Source of the DNA: WHSO01 sp963732875
GTDB lineage: Bacteria; Pseudomonadota; Alphaproteobacteria; SMXQ01
Direction of reading: 5' to 3'
Assembly (NCBI GenBank): GCA_963732875.1
Contig: CAVTBD010000002.1
Location: forward strand, 2,046,001 to 2,110,000
DNA length: 64,000 nucleotides
Shown piece after piece: positions 53,544-63,063 of the stretch. Numbering within the stretch: the first letter of the stretch is position 1; each line of letters starts with the position of its first letter. The notes under the pieces were generated by a model, which was not told where the DNA came from, made no database searches, and saw only the letters and a program-made list of their open reading frames with translations. The position numbers and the translations under genes are program-made.

Positions 53544-54458
53544 TTAAATCGCCACCTTCGCCGGCATGGTGAGGAACACTTCGAGCACATGCCAGAAGCG
53601 GTGCCGGTTGAGGCCGAGCGTCGCCGCGTGGGACTGGCCGTCCATCATGGTGAACTGCTTGTCCTTGTTGGGCAGGCGCGCGAAGAATTCCATCACGTCG
53701 GCATCGGTGGCGATGCCGTCGTGCTCGGAGCGCACCAGCAGCGTCGGGCAGGTCACGTCCTCGGGCTCGACTACCGGCAGGTGGGCGCACATGTCGATGT
53801 AGGTGCCGGTCGGCACGTGGGTGCAGAGCGGCGCCTCCGAATCGGCGAGCGCCTTGGCCACCTCATCTTCGGACGTGCCGGGCTTGTCGCGGTTGAAGAT
53901 GGTCGAGAAAAACGCGTGGTCCACGGGCCGCTTGTTGGACGACTTCCACACGTCGAGCTTCTCGGCGCGCTTCTTGAGCGTGGGCGAGCCCTTGCCGGTA
54001 TAGACCATGGCGGCGAGTGCCAAGCGCGCGACCCGGTCGGGGCAGGCGGCGGCGAAGCAGGCCGCGCGCAGGGCGCCCGACGAGCCGCCGTACATCATCA
54101 TGGACTCGCGTCCGGTCTCGCCGGTCACGATCGGCAGCGCCGCCCTGAGGTCATCGACGCCTTCCTTCACGTAGGAGAACACGCCCTCGCCCCAGCCCGA
54201 GCGGCCGTAGCCCTCGTGGTCCATGGTCCAGACGTCGAAACCCGCCCGCGCGAAATGATCCATCATCGAATAACCGGGCTTGCCCGGCACCTGCAGGTCG
54301 AAGCCCGAACGTCCCGAGAACGACGAGCCGTGCACGAGGAACAGCACCGGGCGGTCGCCACGGTGCGCGCCGGCGGTCTTGCGGAACAGGTGGAGCGGCA
54401 CGTTGCCCTTGGTGACGGTGTATTCCCGCGCGGTGATGTCGTCCATGACCTCGCTCAT
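53544..54458 (-). CDS. Alpha/beta hydrolase, tandem copy 1
   Basis: A 304-residue alpha/beta-hydrolase-fold enzyme. PVLFLVHGSSFSGRSGFDL forms the oxyanion region, MDHEGYGRSG precedes the nucleophile elbow MYGGSSGALRA (Ser at about residue 128), the acid lies in VRSEHDGIATDADV, and the likely catalytic His is in DGQSHAATLGLNRHRFWHV. It overlaps the upstream paralogue at 54455 by four bases (ATGA), so both are translated together. The two share most motifs over the whole length, indicating a duplication. No signal peptide; substrate unknown. Confidence 0.9.
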   Translation of the reverse strand: MSEVMDDITAREYTVTKGNVPLHLFRKTAGAHRGDRPVLFLVHGSSFSGRSGFDLQVPGKPGYSMMDHFARAGFDVWTMDHEGYGRSGWGEGVFSYVKEGVDDLRAALPIVTGETGRESMMMYGGSSGALRAACFAAACPDRVARLALAAMVYTGKGSPTLKKRAEKLDVWKSSNKRPVDHAFFSTIFNRDKPGTSEDEVAKALADSEAPLCTHVPTGTYIDMCAHLPVVEPEDVTCPTLLVRSEHDGIATDADVMEFFARLPNKDKQFTMMDGQSHAATLGLNRHRFWHVLEVFLTMPAKVAI

Positions 54459-55420
54459 GCCCGGCCTGCCTTTCGCCGCTTTTCCTGGATCTTATCGCGG
54501 TCTTCCTGTTCGTAGGGATCGCGCCTGGGCGGCACGGACAGGAAGCCGTGCATCACGTGCCAGAAGCGCTTGCGGTTGAGGCCGAGCGGCGAGACATGGG
54601 CCTGGCCCTCGATGATCGAGAACTGCTTGTCGGTGTTGGGCAGGCGCATGAAGAAGTCGTAGAGGTCTTCCTCGGTCGCGATGCCGTCGTGCTCGCCGCG
54701 CAGGATCATGGTCGGACACACCACGTCGAGCGGGTCCACCGTCGGCAGGATCGAGCACATGTCGGAATAGGTGCCGGTCGGCACCTCCTTGCACAGGGCG
54801 AGCTCGGCGTCGGCCAATGCCTCCGGCACCGCGGGCTCGGACGTGCCGGGCAGGTCGCGGTTGAAAATCGAGCGGTAGAAGTCGCGGTTGACGGCGCGCT
54901 TGTTGGTCGACGTCCACTGGTCGAGTTTCTTGCGCCGCTCGATCAGGGTGGGCGCGCCCTCCCCGGTCCAGACGAAGGCATCGAGCACGATGCGCCGGCA
55001 GCATTCCGGGCGGACCGCGGCGAAGCCCGCGAGCCGAAGCGCGCCCGAGGACTGGCCGTAGAAGAAGTAGGACGAAAGCCCGGTTTCGCGCTCCACCACC
55101 GGCATCGCCGCCATCAGGTCCTCGACCCCGTCGGCGATGGTGGCGCGGTAGCCGTCGCGCCAGCCCGAGCGGCCGTAGCCCTCGTGGTCCATGGTCCAGA
55201 CGTCGTAGCCGAGCCGGGCGAAGGCATCCATCAGGGAATAGTCGTCACTGCCGGGCACGGTGAGGTCGAAGCCGCTCGGCCCCGAAAAGGACGAGCCGTG
55301 GACCAGGAACAGCACCGGCCGGGGATTCGCCCGGTCGGGTGGCTTCTGATGCTTGCGGAACAGGTGAAGCGGAACGCCTTGCTTGTCTGCGGTGTACGCG
55401 TGACTCCAGATGTCGCCCAT
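54455..55420 (-). CDS. Alpha/beta hydrolase, tandem copy 2
   Basis: A 321-residue paralogue of the downstream hydrolase. RPVLFLVHGSSFSGPSGFDLTVPG, MDHEGYGRSGWRDGY, the nucleophile elbow FYGQSSGALRLAGF, ILRGEHDGIATEEDLYDFFMRLPNTDKQF and the His-bearing EGQAHVSPLGLNRKRFWHV match the neighbour block by block. The C-terminal extension (PPRRDPYEQEDRDKIQEKRRKAGRA) is highly charged. GGGAGGCACC precedes the ATG. It is the first gene of the pair and 53 bases downstream of the malate synthase stop. The substrate and the reason for two copies are unknown. Confidence 0.9.
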   Translation of the reverse strand: MGDIWSHAYTADKQGVPLHLFRKHQKPPDRANPRPVLFLVHGSSFSGPSGFDLTVPGSDDYSLMDAFARLGYDVWTMDHEGYGRSGWRDGYRATIADGVEDLMAAMPVVERETGLSSYFFYGQSSGALRLAGFAAVRPECCRRIVLDAFVWTGEGAPTLIERRKKLDQWTSTNKRAVNRDFYRSIFNRDLPGTSEPAVPEALADAELALCKEVPTGTYSDMCSILPTVDPLDVVCPTMILRGEHDGIATEEDLYDFFMRLPNTDKQFSIIEGQAHVSPLGLNRKRFWHVMHGFLSVPPRRDPYEQEDRDKIQEKRRKAGRA

Positions 55421-55473
55421 CGGTGCCTCCCGTCAGGCCAGAGGTATTATTGTCACCCGCTTATCGGGCTTTT

Positions 55474-57084
55474 TTATTCGCCGTGGCTGACGACGTAGTC
55501 GTAGGCCGGCAGGGTCAGGAACTCCGAGAACTCTTTGGTCAGGACCATCTTGCGGAACAGGTCGGCGGCGATATCGACGGCCTTGGCGCGCGCGGCGTCG
55601 TTGATGCCGTGCTTGATCTTGCCGACCTCCTCGTCGAGGGTCTTCTTGAAAAGAGCTTCGTCGATGGTCTTGCCGTCGGAGCGCTTGGCGTTGTAGCGCA
55701 CCCACTGCCACAGCTGGGTGCGGGATATCTCCGCCGTGGCGGCGTCCTCCATCAGGTTGTAGAGCGGCACGCAGCCGTTGCCGCGCAGCCAGGACTCGGT
55801 ATAGAGCAGGCCGACGTTGATGTTCTGGCGGAAGCCGGCTTCCGTGATCGGGCCCTCGGCCACCTTGAGGAGATCGGCGGCGGTGACATGGACGTCCGCG
55901 CGCTTGTTGTCGATCTGGTTGGGGCCCGGCATGAACTCGTCGAACACCGTCTTGGCGGTCGCCACCAGGCCGGGGTGAGCGACCCAGGTGCCGTCGTGGC
56001 CGTTCTTGACCTCGCGCAGCTTGTCCTGGCGCACCTTCTCGATCGCTTCGGCATTGGCCTTCTCGTCGCCGCGGATCGGGATCTGCGCCGCCATGCCGCC
56101 CATGGCGTGGATGCCGCGCCGGTGGCAGGTCTTGATCAGCAGCAGCGAATAGCTCTGCAGGAAGTGGCTGGTCATGGTGACGAGGCCGCGGTCGGGCAGC
56201 ACGAAGGCCGGGTCGTTGCGGAACCGCTTGATGAACGAGAAGATGTAGTCCCAGCGGCCGCAGTTGAGCCCGGCCGAGTGGTCCTTGATCTCCCACAGGA
56301 ACTCGTCCATCTGGAACGCAGCCATGATGGTCTCGATCAGGATCGTCGCCTTGATGGTGCCGCGCGGCACGCCGAGCGTGTCCTGGGCGAAATTGAACAC
56401 GTCGTTCCACAGGCGCACTTCCAGATAGTGCTCCATCTTGGGCAGGTAGAAGTACGGGCCGGTGCCGCGCTTCAGCTGCTCCTGGACGTTGTGGAAGAAG
56501 AACAGGCCGAAATCGAAGAACGCGCCGGTGACCGGCTCACCGTCCACCAGCATGTGGGATTCCGGCAGGTGCCAGCCGCGCGGGCGCACCAGCAGCACGG
56601 CGGTCTTATCGTTCAGCGCGTAGTGGCGCTTGGTGACGGGATCGTCGAACGTGATGGTGCGGCGCACCGCGTCATAAAGGTTCGCCTGGCCGCGCACCAT
56701 GTTGTCCCAGGTCGGCGCGTTGGAATCCTCGAAGTCGGTCATGAACACGTAGGCGCCCGAATTGAGCGCGTTGATCACCATCTTGCGGTCGGTCGGGCCG
56801 GTGATCTCGACGCGGCGGTCCTGGATGTCGGCCGGGATCGGCGCCACGGTCCAGTCGCTCTCGCGGATCTCCCTGGTCTCGGGCAGGAAGTCGGGGCGCC
56901 AGCCGGAATCGAGCCTCGATTGGGTCACCTCGCGTGCGGCCAGCAGTTCGCGCCGGCGCGCGCCGAAGCGGCGCTCGAGCTCGGCGACGAAGGCCACGGC
57001 CTCGTCGGTCAGGATGTGCTTGAACTCGTCCTTGATGGGGGCCTTGAAGGCGACGCCCTGGGGCGCGGTGGTGGTCTCCGCCAC
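55474..57084 (-). CDS. aceB: Malate synthase A
   Basis: Condenses glyoxylate and acetyl-CoA to malate in the glyoxylate shunt; cytoplasmic. The 536-residue length is standard for the A isoform. Signature blocks: RRELLAAREVTQSRLDSGWRPDFLPET (about residues 42-68), SGAYVFMTDFEDSNAPTWDNMVRGQ, KMEHYLEVRLWNDVFNFAQD, ATILIETIMAAFQMDEFLWEIKDHSAGLNCGRWDYIFS and AMGGMAAQIPIRGDEKAN. RBS AGGAGAGG precedes the ATG. Isocitrate lyase is not next to it. It stands in front of the two alpha/beta hydrolases but need not be co-transcribed with them. Confidence 0.96.
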   Translation of the reverse strand: MAETTTAPQGVAFKAPIKDEFKHILTDEAVAFVAELERRFGARRRELLAAREVTQSRLDSGWRPDFLPETREIRESDWTVAPIPADIQDRRVEITGPTDRKMVINALNSGAYVFMTDFEDSNAPTWDNMVRGQANLYDAVRRTITFDDPVTKRHYALNDKTAVLLVRPRGWHLPESHMLVDGEPVTGAFFDFGLFFFHNVQEQLKRGTGPYFYLPKMEHYLEVRLWNDVFNFAQDTLGVPRGTIKATILIETIMAAFQMDEFLWEIKDHSAGLNCGRWDYIFSFIKRFRNDPAFVLPDRGLVTMTSHFLQSYSLLLIKTCHRRGIHAMGGMAAQIPIRGDEKANAEAIEKVRQDKLREVKNGHDGTWVAHPGLVATAKTVFDEFMPGPNQIDNKRADVHVTAADLLKVAEGPITEAGFRQNINVGLLYTESWLRGNGCVPLYNLMEDAATAEISRTQLWQWVRYNAKRSDGKTIDEALFKKTLDEEVGKIKHGINDAARAKAVDIAADLFRKMVLTKEFSEFLTLPAYDYVVSHGE

Positions 57085-57260
57085 GGGTCCTCTCCTGTTG
57101 ATTTTGCTGCAGAATTGGCGCCCAACATAACAGATCAGGACCGGATTACCAGCCCGCGAAGCCGGCCCGAAAGCCCCGGAAACCGGGTGTTTCGCACCCT
57201 AACCGGCACGCGCCGCCGGGGCGGACGAATGGGGGCCGCCGACCCCCCCCCGGGAACCGC

Positions 57261-57845
57261 TCAGGGGGCGATGATCTCGGCCTTCTCGATCACCGCGTCG
57301 CTGCGCGGCACGTTCTCGTAAGGACCGAAGCTGTAGGTCGGCAGGCTCTCGATCTTGCGCACCACGTCCATGCCCGACACCACCTTGCCGAACACGGCGT
57401 AGCCGTACTCCCGGTCGCTGTTGCCGCGATGGTCGAGCGGCGTGTTGTCGCCGGTGTTGACGAAGAACTGGCTGGTCGCGGTATGGGGCTCGTCGAGCCG
57501 CGCCATGGCGACGGTGCCGGTGAGATTGCTAAGCCCATTGTCAGCCTCGTTGCGGATCGGCGCGCGCGTCGGCTTGCGCTTGAACTCGCGGGTGAAGCCT
57601 CCGCCCTGAATCATGAATTCCCTGATGACGCGGTGGAAGATGGTGCCGCTGTAGAAGCCCGACTTCACGTAAGCGAGGAAGTTTTCGACCGTCTTGGGCG
57701 CGTGCTCGGGATCGAGCTGGATCACGATGTCGCCGAGGTTGGTGACGAGCCGGACGCGCGGGGCGTCCGCGGCGCGCGCGGGGCCGGCCGCAAGCCCGAG
57801 GGAAACCAGCAGGGCCGCGAGAACAGAAACGAAACGCTTCATCAT
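57261..57845 (-). CDS. Peptidyl-prolyl cis-trans isomerase, cyclophilin type (secreted)
   Basis: A 194-residue cyclophilin with a Sec signal peptide (MMKRFVSVLAALLVSLGLAAGPARA). The fold markers VRLVTNLGDIVIQLDPEHAPKTVENFLAYVKSGFYSGTIFHRVIREFMIQGGGFT include the catalytic Arg in FHRV and the Phe/Met/Gln pocket (FMIQGGG); SQFFVNTGDNTPLDHRGNSDREYGYAVFGKVVSGMDVV follows. It catalyses prolyl isomerisation in the periplasm and may assist folding of exported proteins. The ATG at 57845 (or 57842) follows CCGGAGTTGTC; the longer upstream open frame has no similarity. Confidence 0.94.
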   Translation of the reverse strand: MMKRFVSVLAALLVSLGLAAGPARAADAPRVRLVTNLGDIVIQLDPEHAPKTVENFLAYVKSGFYSGTIFHRVIREFMIQGGGFTREFKRKPTRAPIRNEADNGLSNLTGTVAMARLDEPHTATSQFFVNTGDNTPLDHRGNSDREYGYAVFGKVVSGMDVVRKIESLPTYSFGPYENVPRSDAVIEKAEIIAP

Positions 57846-58068
57846 GACAACTCCGGGCAGGGCATATAGACGGGCGGGAGCGGGGCGCCGGGCGGCGGCC
57901 GACCGAGAGCCGTTATAGCACGGGCATCCCCGGCCGCAACCCGCCGCCGGACAACGAAAATCGCCCGACATGGAACCGGCCATGGAACCAGCGCGGCCGC
58001 CGTCCTGTCTAGTGTAGGCGGGTACCACCCCGCCTTGCCCACTTCACCTCATCCCCTGAGGAGTTCCC

Positions 58069-58983
58069 ATGACGTCTGCGATACGTGTCTTTCACCGACT
58101 GCGGCACCGGCCGAGAGCCAACTTCCGGCGCCTGCGTCCCCTCACCGCCGCCGGCCGGAAGCGGATCGCCGCGCTGCGCGCGGCGACACTGCACGATCTC
58201 GCTGCGGCCGTGCTGCCACGGCCAGTCAAGGTGCGGCTCAGGGCGACGCAGCAGGCATTCGCGATCGTGCGCCTGGCCATGACCGGCGAGAACGGCATGG
58301 ACCGCGGCTACGCGCTCAACATCCTCCGGAATCTCGGGGGACATCATGCGCGCCATTGTCCGGTGTGCGGCCATGTCGGCCGATTCGCACCTTTCGGGAT
58401 TCCGCCGCGCATCGATGCCCTATGTCCTTCCTGCGGCGCGCTCGAGCGCCACCGGCTGCTCGCCCATGTCGACCGCAAGGCGCATATCTTCCGCGACGCC
58501 GACGCCCTGCTTCATATCGCTCCGGAGCCGGTCATCGCCGGGGTGCTGCGCCACCATTGTTCCCATTACGTGTCGGCCGACCTGATGGATCCGGCCGCCG
58601 ATCTCCGCCTCGACATCGAAGACATGGACGTGCCGTCGGCGGCCTTCGACACGGTACTGTGCAGCCATGTGCTGGAGCACGTTGACGACCGCAAGGCCTT
58701 GGGCGAGATCCACCGCGTGCTCAAGCCGGACGGGCGGCTGGTCGCCATGATCCCGGTGGCCGAGGGCTGCGCCGCCACCTATGAAGACCCGGACATCCAG
58801 GATGCCGCCCACCGTGCGCTGCATTTCGGCCAGGGCGACCACCTCCGGCTCTACGGCGCCGATATCCGCGAGCGGTTGGGCGAGGCCGGCTTCTCGGTCC
58901 ACGAATACACCGCCGAAGGCGCCGAGGCGGTCCGCCACGGGCTCATGATGGGCGAGAAGGTGTTCGTCTGCGACAAGACCTGA
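58069..58983 (+). CDS. Class I SAM-dependent methyltransferase with zinc-ribbon-like insert
   Basis: A 304-residue protein. The N-terminal 90 residues are basic and helical. A zinc-ribbon-like motif CPVCGHVGRFAPFG...LCPSCGALERHRLL lies at about residues 97-133. The methyltransferase part follows with SADLMDPAADLRLDIEDMDVPSAAFDTVLCSHVLEHVDDRKALGEIHRVLKPDGRLVAMIPV; the usual glycine-rich SAM loop (ExGxGxG) is replaced by LHIAPEPVIAGVLR, as in the family with CPxCG plus IAPE. This family is found in many proteobacteria, with target unknown. The ATG has GAGGAG ten bases upstream. Confidence 0.85.
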   Translation: MTSAIRVFHRLRHRPRANFRRLRPLTAAGRKRIAALRAATLHDLAAAVLPRPVKVRLRATQQAFAIVRLAMTGENGMDRGYALNILRNLGGHHARHCPVCGHVGRFAPFGIPPRIDALCPSCGALERHRLLAHVDRKAHIFRDADALLHIAPEPVIAGVLRHHCSHYVSADLMDPAADLRLDIEDMDVPSAAFDTVLCSHVLEHVDDRKALGEIHRVLKPDGRLVAMIPVAEGCAATYEDPDIQDAAHRALHFGQGDHLRLYGADIRERLGEAGFSVHEYTAEGAEAVRHGLMMGEKVFVCDKT

Positions 58984-59019
58984 GGCGCGCGTAACAGGTG
59001 CAGCGCGGCGTGGGGAAAC

Positions 59020-59096
59020 TGGCGCGCCCGGCGGGATTCGAACCCACGACCCCAGGATTAGGAATCCTGTGCTCTATCCTGCTGAGCTACGGGCGC
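59020..59096 (-). tRNA. tRNA-Arg (anticodon CCT)
   Basis: 77-base cloverleaf on the minus strand. Acceptor arms GCGCCCG and CGGGCGC pair perfectly; D arm AGCTCAGCAGGATAGAGCA; anticodon stem CAGGA/TCCTG with the loop TTCCTAA, anticodon CCT; TpsiC arm with GGTTCGAATCC. The 3' end G-CCA is encoded. Reads AGG codons. It lies between the methyltransferase and katG; no integrase or attachment-site duplication is visible. Confidence 0.95.
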
Positions 59097-59210
59097 CCGC
59101 GCCGCTTATAGCACAGACCTCCGATACCACGGACCCCCATCGCATTTTCACCCCCGTCGCCGCGCCCGCGGGTCGCGGTATCGTGTCCTGCCCGGCATCC
59201 GCGATTCTGG

Positions 59211-59258
59211 TTGACATGAATTAGAATCGTTCTATTTTATTAATTAGAACTATTCTAA
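59211..59258 (+). promoter_or_regulatory. katG promoter with two Fur-family-type operators
   Basis: Consensus -35 TTGACA (59211-59216), 16-base spacer and -10 TATTTT (59233-59238). Box 1, TAGAA-TCG-TTCTA (59222-59234), sits in the spacer; box 2, TTAGAA-CTA-TTCTAA (59244-59258), covers the expected transcription start. Their centres are 23 bases apart, about two helical turns. The motif resembles the Irr/ICE box (TTTAGAA-N3-TTCTAAA) as recalled. A bound dimer at either site would block RNA polymerase. Distance to the katG start is about 80 bases. Confidence 0.75.
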
Positions 59259-59339
59259 ATAACCTACATGGGGCGTCGGGCATTCACGATACGCGTCCGG
59301 CAGCCGGTTCGATCAACGCTTCCTCGACGGGAGAGAAAC

Positions 59340-61538
<2,199 letters not shown>

Positions 61539-61566
61539 TTGCGGCCGAGCCACGGCTTATGAACCT

Positions 61567-61599
61567 GCCCCCGGCGGCAACGCCGGGGGCTTTCCTTTT
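61567..61599 (+). terminator. Intrinsic terminator after katG
   Basis: GCCCCCGGCG (61567-61576), loop GCAA, CGCCGGGGGC (61581-61590): a perfect 10-bp GC stem, followed by TTTCCTTTT. Lies 28 bases after the katG stop. Confidence 0.92.
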
Positions 61600-61668
61600 G
61601 CCGCGACCTGTGGCGAGATGTCCGCACATCGAAACCGGATCAAGTCATGCCGAGGGGGAACACAAGAC

Positions 61669-62365
61669 ATGACGACCCATGCGCATCACCGCCAGGTCTA
61701 CAGGTATTACGACCTGATTCTCGGCGCGTTCGTCACGGTCTATCTGTGCTCCAACCTGATCGGCCCGGCCAAAGCAGTCACGATGTGGGGATTCACGTTC
61801 GGCGCCGGCGTGCTGTTCTTTCCGATCTCCTACATCTTCGGCGACATCCTGACCGAGGTATACGGCTACGCCCGCGCCCGCAAGGTGATCTGGTGCGGCT
61901 TCGGCGCAATGATCTTCGCCTCGATCATGGCGACCGTGGTGGTGGCGCTGCCGCCCGCGGCCGGCTGGCCGTTCCAGCCCGCCTACCAGGAGATCTTCGG
62001 CCAGACCCCGCGCATCGTGCTCGCCTCGCTGTCGGCATTCTTCGCCGGCGAGTTCGTCAATTCCTTCACGCTCGCCAAGATGAAGCTGTGGACCGAAGGC
62101 AAGTGGCTGTGGACCCGCACCATCGGCTCGACCATCCTGGGCGAGGCGGTCGAACTCGATGATCTTCTACCCGATCGCGTTCTTCGGCACATGGAATAAC
62201 AAGCTACTGATCACGGTGATGATGACGAACTACGTGCTCAAGGTACTGGTCGAGGTCGTGATGACGCCGGTCACTTACAAGATCGTCGGTGCGCTCAAGC
62301 GGGTGGAACACGAGGACTACTACGACCGCGGCACCAACTTCACGCCGTTCAGCATCGAGACATGA
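61669..62365 (+). pseudogene. Queuosine precursor transporter (YhhQ/VUT family), frameshifted
   Basis: Integral membrane protein of the VUT family that takes up queuosine precursors (preQ0/preQ1). The N-terminal about 160 residues are in one frame: RYYDLILGAFVTVYLCSNLIGPAK, FPISYIFGDILTEVYGYARARKVIW, and LASLSAFFAGEFVNSFTLAKMKLWTEGK. At about 62153 a surplus A shifts the frame after LGEAV; the remainder, MIFYPIAFFGTWNNKLLITVMMTNYVLKVLVEVVMTPVTYKIV, follows in the next frame and ends at 62365 (FSIET). Corrected length is about 231 residues with six or seven helices, normal for the family. A sequencing insertion or a recent mutation. Confidence 0.87.
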
Positions 62366-62405
62366 CGGATGGCGTCGCCGTCTGCCGCTACCTGCGCTGG
62401 TCGGT

Positions 62406-62954
62406 CTAGTTGCCGGAGAACGGGATCGAGTAGAACACCAGCAGCTCGTTGGCGCCGGGATTGCGGCTGCCGATGCCGGCGTTGGAAATGTGGAACAGCT
62501 CGACGCCGAGGCGCGAGCGGTCGTCGAGGCGGTAGGCCGCCTTGATGGAGGAGCGGAACTCGATCATGCTGCCGAGTTTCTTGCCGCCGTTCTCCATGTA
62601 GAGGCCGGGCGCGAACGACGGCGTCAGCACGAAACGGCGCCCGAAATAGACGTCGAGCGCGAGACCGGCGTAGCCATAGAGCGAGGCTTGCTGCGTTGCG
62701 AAGAAGCCGGTCATGGGCCGCAGCTTCCACAGCCACTGGCGCTTGTCGATGTATTCGAGACTGAGCAGGGCTGCGCCATCGTTGCCGTTGATGTCGAACG
62801 CGCCGGCGCCGAGGGTAAGGAGCTGGGGCTCCTCGGCACGTGCGGGCGCTGGCGCCGCCGCCGCCCAGATCGCCGCCAGGATGCCGAGCGCGGCCATCGC
62901 CGTCCTGTACGCCGCCGAGCGTTGCCCGCGGCCCAACCGATGCCGTTCCGTCAC
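62406..62954 (-). CDS. pagL: Lipid A 3-O-deacylase, PagL-like (acyloxyacyl hydrolase family)
   Basis: Outer-membrane beta-barrel enzyme removing an acyl chain from lipid A. The 182-residue precursor has a signal peptide (MAALGILAAIWAAAAPAPARA, about residues 20-40) and a short barrel. The catalytic signature is VELFHISNAGIGSRNPGANEL: His155, Ser157 and Glu170, matching the His-x-Ser and Glu of PagL. The GTG at 62954 has AAGGGGGATTTC upstream; ATG 62897 is an alternative that would start at the signal peptide's hydrophobic core. Stand-alone gene, convergent with the queuosine transporter. Lipid A remodelling changes envelope properties and immune recognition. Confidence 0.88.
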   Translation of the reverse strand: MTERHRLGRGQRSAAYRTAMAALGILAAIWAAAAPAPARAEEPQLLTLGAGAFDINGNDGAALLSLEYIDKRQWLWKLRPMTGFFATQQASLYGYAGLALDVYFGRRFVLTPSFAPGLYMENGGKKLGSMIEFRSSIKAAYRLDDRSRLGVELFHISNAGIGSRNPGANELLVFYSIPFSGN

Positions 62955-63063
62955 GAAATCCCCCTTTTTTAAAGCGTCCCGCGACGCCGCCACGCATCCC
63001 CGCGCGGGCGCCATTCTAGGAACCGGCTCCCCCCGCCGCAAGGCGCAAGCGGCGGCAAATGGC

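Noticed and set aside
55457..55477. CCCG-CTTAT-CGGG hairpin followed by TTTTTT
   Set aside because: It has terminator form only on the plus strand, where no gene lies upstream; on the minus strand the T-run is on the wrong side for malate synthase.
59020..59096. tRNA-Arg as an integration site of a genomic island
   Set aside because: No integrase, no repeated tRNA 3' end and no change in base composition nearby were seen.
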